64,000 nt of DNA from an uncultured Litoreibacter sp. Lineage in GTDB: Bacteria > Pseudomonadota > Alphaproteobacteria > Rhodobacterales > Rhodobacteraceae. The translations under genes and the position numbers were made by a program. The stretch spans positions 1-64,000 of the forward strand of contig CALHHY010000026.1 in the NCBI GenBank assembly GCA_938030665.1, in the 5' to 3' direction. The notes below the pieces were generated by a model, which searched no databases, was not told the DNA's origin, and saw nothing but the letters and a program-made list of their open reading frames with translations. Position 1 is the first letter of the stretch, and every line of letters starts with the position of its first letter. Shown here one piece after another: positions 61,401 through 64,000 of the stretch.

Positions 61401-64000
61401 TACGTGCCAGACTACCGGTTCGAGGGCACAGATAGCTTCAGCTACTGGCTGCGCGACGAGGAAGGTAACGTCTCCCGCGGGGAGGTGTCGATCCGCGTCG
61501 GCGCGGGGGACATCCCTGATCCCATCGTCCGCCCTTTCACCGACCCCGGCGACTTTGCCGATGCGTTGAACGAAAACCTGGCGCCCATTGCCATCCAGGA
61601 TCGGAACTGGATTGCTTTGGGCGAAGAAACTATCACCTATGATCTGGTCAGCAATGACCATGACCCCAATTTGGACGATGTGTTCTTGACGCTGTTCTAT
61701 CGCGGCAAGGGGATCAGCGCGCTTGACGTCCGGCTGGACGCGGATGGGATTGTCACCGGTACAAACTCTGACCTGAGCCTGACCGGAGGGTTCGTCGCCT
61801 ATCACTATCACATCTCCGACGGGCAAGGCGGTTTCGATGACGGTATCGCGCCGCTTTTCATTGATCGCAACAACTCTAGAGCCGACCCGAACAGCTCAAC
61901 AATCGACCAAAAATTCGATTCTTCGTACGAACTACCCGAGATCAACATCAACATCGTTGACGCCATCACCGGCGAAGTTTTGGGCCAGGTCAGTGACATG
62001 TCGAGCTTTGATTTGTCCGCCTTTAGCGACCGCGGCATCGCATTCACCGCAGACAGCCCCGATTATGACATCGGTTCGGTCACCTTCTATCTGGATGGTC
62101 AGGAATTGCGGCTCGACAATGACGGGCAATTCTCGTCAACGGCCGAAAGGGGCGACGGATTTGTCGGCACGAATATCGCTGCTGGCGCACATGAATTGCG
62201 TGTCGTAGCAACGGCTGCGGATAACGGCGAAGGACATTTCCTTTTCGAGACCCGCGCCCGGTTTGAAGTTGAAGGCCGTCTGCCAACGTCGATCAATGCC
62301 TACATCCTGGACGCAGAAACTGATGAGATGGTTCAGTTTGCGTGGCAGGATCAGACGATTGACCTCGTAGATATCGGTGCTGAAGGTATTACCTTTGGCG
62401 CAAACCTCATCGGGGGCGCCGGCGGCTCCGTCGCGTTCTACCTCGACGACCAATTGCTAGGCGTCGACGACACCTGGCGCTTCAGCGCGTTCGGCGACAA
62501 TGGCACCGATTACGAGGGACGCGAAATCGCGGCCGGGTCCTATGATCTGACGATCAAAGCCTACGAGGACGATGGCGCCCAAGGTGCGTTACTGGCTGAG
62601 CGGACCTATGACCTTGAAATCGTCGATAGCCGCCCAACACCCGCGCCGCAACCAACACCCGCGCCGCAACCAACACCTGCGCCAGAACCAACACCTGCGC
62701 CGACTGAACTGCTGATCAATGGCGGCTTGGAAGCAGATGTCGCGCCCGGGAAGTTCAAGTTCTCGGCCTCCGTTGACGGCTGGGTATCCAACTCCAGAGG
62801 GTTCGAAGTGCTCGGGGACGGTTTCCGGGGCGCCAACGCGGCGGAAGGCAACACCTTCATCGACCTTGACCGCGGCACTTTTGTCGATGCCATCCATCAG
62901 GATGTGCAGACCGAGGAAGGGCAGGAATATACGTTGACCTTCTCCGTGGCGCAGCGGGGAGACCGTAACGACTCGGTCGAGGTTTATTGGGCCGGGGAGC
63001 TGGTGGGAACGCTGACCCCCTCAGACGAAGAGTTTGAGACCTTTACGCTGACGGTGACCGGCACCGGTGGCGATGACAGGGTTGAATTCCGCGAACTGGC
63101 TTCTGAGAATGACTGGCTTGGTCCGGTGCTCGACAATATCAGCCTCAAGGCGGGCGCGCCCGAACCCATCGTCATCCCGGAGCCTGAGCCCGAGCCTGCC
63201 CCGTCGCTGCTGGTAAATGGCGGCTTCGAGTATGGTGTCGACGCCGGAAAATTCCGCACCCCATCTGAGCTCGAGGGCTGGGAATCCAGCAATGGCAGGT
63301 TCGAGATCGCGGGATCAGGGCTTGCCGGCGTGGAGGCTGCTGAGGGCGAGAACTTCCTTGACCTGGACCGTACGCGGGCGCTGGACAGCATCTATCAGGA
63401 TGTCGAAACCGATGCCGGGCAACGGTACGAGCTGACCTTCTCTGCCGCGCAACGCGGCGACCTCAGCGAGTCGGTCGAGGTCTACTGGGACGGTCAGCTG
63501 GTTGACACGCTGACCCCGTCTGGCGGCACGTTCGAGGTCTTCACACTGGAAGTGACCGGCACAGGCGGCACTGATCGGCTTGAGTTCCGCGAACTGGCAG
63601 GCGAAAGCAACTGGCAAGGCCCATTGCTGGACGATGTCCGCCTTACGGAGGTGGACCAGTACCGTGTGCTGGGGACCGCACAAAGCTATGACGAGGCGAA
63701 AGCCATGGCAGAATCTGCTGGCGGACACCTGCTGCGGATCGACGACGAGGAAGAGAATGACTTCATCACCGAGAACTTCTGGTCCAATGAAGCCATCTTC
63801 CTCGACGCCACGGATCTGGCCGAGGAAAGCGTCTGGCGGGACAGCGACGGCAACGAGTTGGTCTATACCAACTGGCTACAGGGTCAGCCCAATGACTCGC
63901 TTGGCGGTCAGGACTACGCCTATGTTGTCACGGCTGACGGCCTTTGGGCCGACGACCATCCAGACGCACCGTATGTCTTTGACGGGTCGGTCTGGACGGC
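58464..64000 (+). CDS. Giant multidomain surface/secreted protein: G8 domain, parallel beta-helix, cadherin-like repeats, Ig-like repeats, two LINGG-type beta-sandwich domains, C-type lectin domain; partial, continues beyond the window
   Basis: GTG at 58464 with GAGG RBS; frame open for at least 1845 codons. G8: VAINDGKWFDASTWANGEVPGDGAKVLIPDD; CEMIP-like helix: GRYALHLHRTGVDDLENPVQVIGNAVNGSPGWGIVQHSSN; CLECT: SYDEAKAMAESAGGHLLRIDDEEENDFI...WLQGQPND. Confidence 0.88.
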   Translation, partial: MTSTNNTSCPVTGQATCFCGTLSEQDRKPDSNQDGFAITVAVVDAATDYDFGILTTDSLVGKSAFGTDGMNIRITPDAGGSETSALSIRLEQLDTDGNVIDTIEITDGVAPFSVLGDNGGDFLPGDLDTGAYRLVVEGLDDQGAPLGTETMSFEVVEDIAAFLPEAPANAETPAVMTRSDVAEARELPVQASHAEHQAVMDLVALEDVTHVAINDGKWFDASTWANGEVPGDGAKVLIPDDIDVMYNGSSDAELFTVRIDGNLTFRDWADTKMMVDTIVVTEEGRLEVGREGRVIDDGVTAEIVFVNNGDIDTGWDPMLLSRGLISMGELKVHGEEKDTFLKVDTDPMAGDTSLSLAEIPEGWEVGDTIVLTGTHKQGWDRDQRWGAGDYSDYSESEDEELVITGINGNTITFDRPLQHNHDTPADDLKAYVSNMSRSVTFRSEDGDASEVHHRGHIMVMHNDDADIRYAALDDLGRTDKSFTSAPATSFDDIAADSNVQGRYALHLHRTGVDDLENPVQVIGNAVNGSPGWGIVQHSSNAVFAHNAVYDAFGAAFVAENGDDYGSWLGNIAIDSVGAHWGVQASEQAVRDNDHGRGGDGFFFATRTVESSENVAANTTHGFTYVSRNGGLPDGRWTSPTSNVLEQPELARGAAFVGVITPQLAEFRDNESFGNQVAFLVARSNPSTLHDARSVIEDFTAWEVFRGVNARYSPHYTVTDLRVIGTDTEHTSSQNPGGIVIERKAFDWTFNRAEIENFSVGVNVSAHDEGFSTDNRVGTNFVDVNFKNVDQEYLGLTEEGHRVLDGSDLAPGRLAVDYYNLGTLKLGEDTDIDFLKVDSIGVVGRVWEFDDTRLFWQGRAQNLLRDEGYYTDQDGRKILLFEDFVSDRATGLLEKIIVPIVIEATDEELARVGAKDNGLIELGGPAPTAVGDKVRVDPDTPTLIDLTANDSDADGGRVWVDGFEHPDHGEIFLTEDGLVRYVPDYRFEGTDSFSYWLRDEEGNVSRGEVSIRVGAGDIPDPIVRPFTDPGDFADALNENLAPIAIQDRNWIALGEETITYDLVSNDHDPNLDDVFLTLFYRGKGISALDVRLDADGIVTGTNSDLSLTGGFVAYHYHISDGQGGFDDGIAPLFIDRNNSRADPNSSTIDQKFDSSYELPEININIVDAITGEVLGQVSDMSSFDLSAFSDRGIAFTADSPDYDIGSVTFYLDGQELRLDNDGQFSSTAERGDGFVGTNIAAGAHELRVVATAADNGEGHFLFETRARFEVEGRLPTSINAYILDAETDEMVQFAWQDQTIDLVDIGAEGITFGANLIGGAGGSVAFYLDDQLLGVDDTWRFSAFGDNGTDYEGREIAAGSYDLTIKAYEDDGAQGALLAERTYDLEIVDSRPTPAPQPTPAPQPTPAPEPTPAPTELLINGGLEADVAPGKFKFSASVDGWVSNSRGFEVLGDGFRGANAAEGNTFIDLDRGTFVDAIHQDVQTEEGQEYTLTFSVAQRGDRNDSVEVYWAGELVGTLTPSDEEFETFTLTVTGTGGDDRVEFRELASENDWLGPVLDNISLKAGAPEPIVIPEPEPEPAPSLLVNGGFEYGVDAGKFRTPSELEGWESSNGRFEIAGSGLAGVEAAEGENFLDLDRTRALDSIYQDVETDAGQRYELTFSAAQRGDLSESVEVYWDGQLVDTLTPSGGTFEVFTLEVTGTGGTDRLEFRELAGESNWQGPLLDDVRLTEVDQYRVLGTAQSYDEAKAMAESAGGHLLRIDDEEENDFITENFWSNEAIFLDATDLAEESVWRDSDGNELVYTNWLQGQPNDSLGGQDYAYVVTADGLWADDHPDAPYVFDGSVWT
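62634..62704 (+). repeat. In-frame 18-nt tandem repeat encoding a PTPAPQ/PTPAPE linker
   Basis: CCAACACCCGCGCCGCAA repeated about four times with minor changes; TPAPQPTPAPQPTPAPEPTPAP. Confidence 0.9.

Noticed and set aside
62634-62704. Possible CRISPR or minisatellite
   Set aside because: In-frame Pro/Thr/Ala linker repeat within a large coding frame; no spacers.

Overview
Chromosomal window from a high-GC alphaproteobacterium. Gene content and order (dapB-rbfA-truB-rpsO-pnp block, rpoE-chrR locus, DUF3035, DUF1674, VPLPA-CTERM-like signal) suggest Rhodobacteraceae. I saw no phage, transposase, CRISPR array or rRNA. Left part (about 2.2-13.5 kb): one long minus-strand operon with an HAAT/Liv-type ABC transporter, two acyl/aryl-CoA ligase-like enzymes, a patatin-like lipoprotein and three overlapping small secreted proteins. 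Next come a lone formate dehydrogenase alpha subunit, a MerF-like/GDCCVFCSYG pair and an RpoE-ChrR singlet-oxygen locus with its divergent operon. The centre is mostly housekeeping (mutL, rmuC, M16 pair, lspA, purH, rsmB, dapB, rbfA, truB, rpsO, pnp). The right end (about 48.9-64 kb) is accessory: a Hint-domain protein, a spondin-like VPLPA-CTERM protein, an orphan DUF4157 protein, two LuxR-type response regulators and a giant G8/beta-helix/cadherin-like/C-type lectin protein running off the window. Several intergenic regions hold strong unexplained inverted repeats, notably 25596-25673, 40338-40364, 48030-48103 and 55696-55758, plus a tRNA-Leu-like remnant near 55422-55497. All family calls come from reading motifs by eye; no database searches were run.
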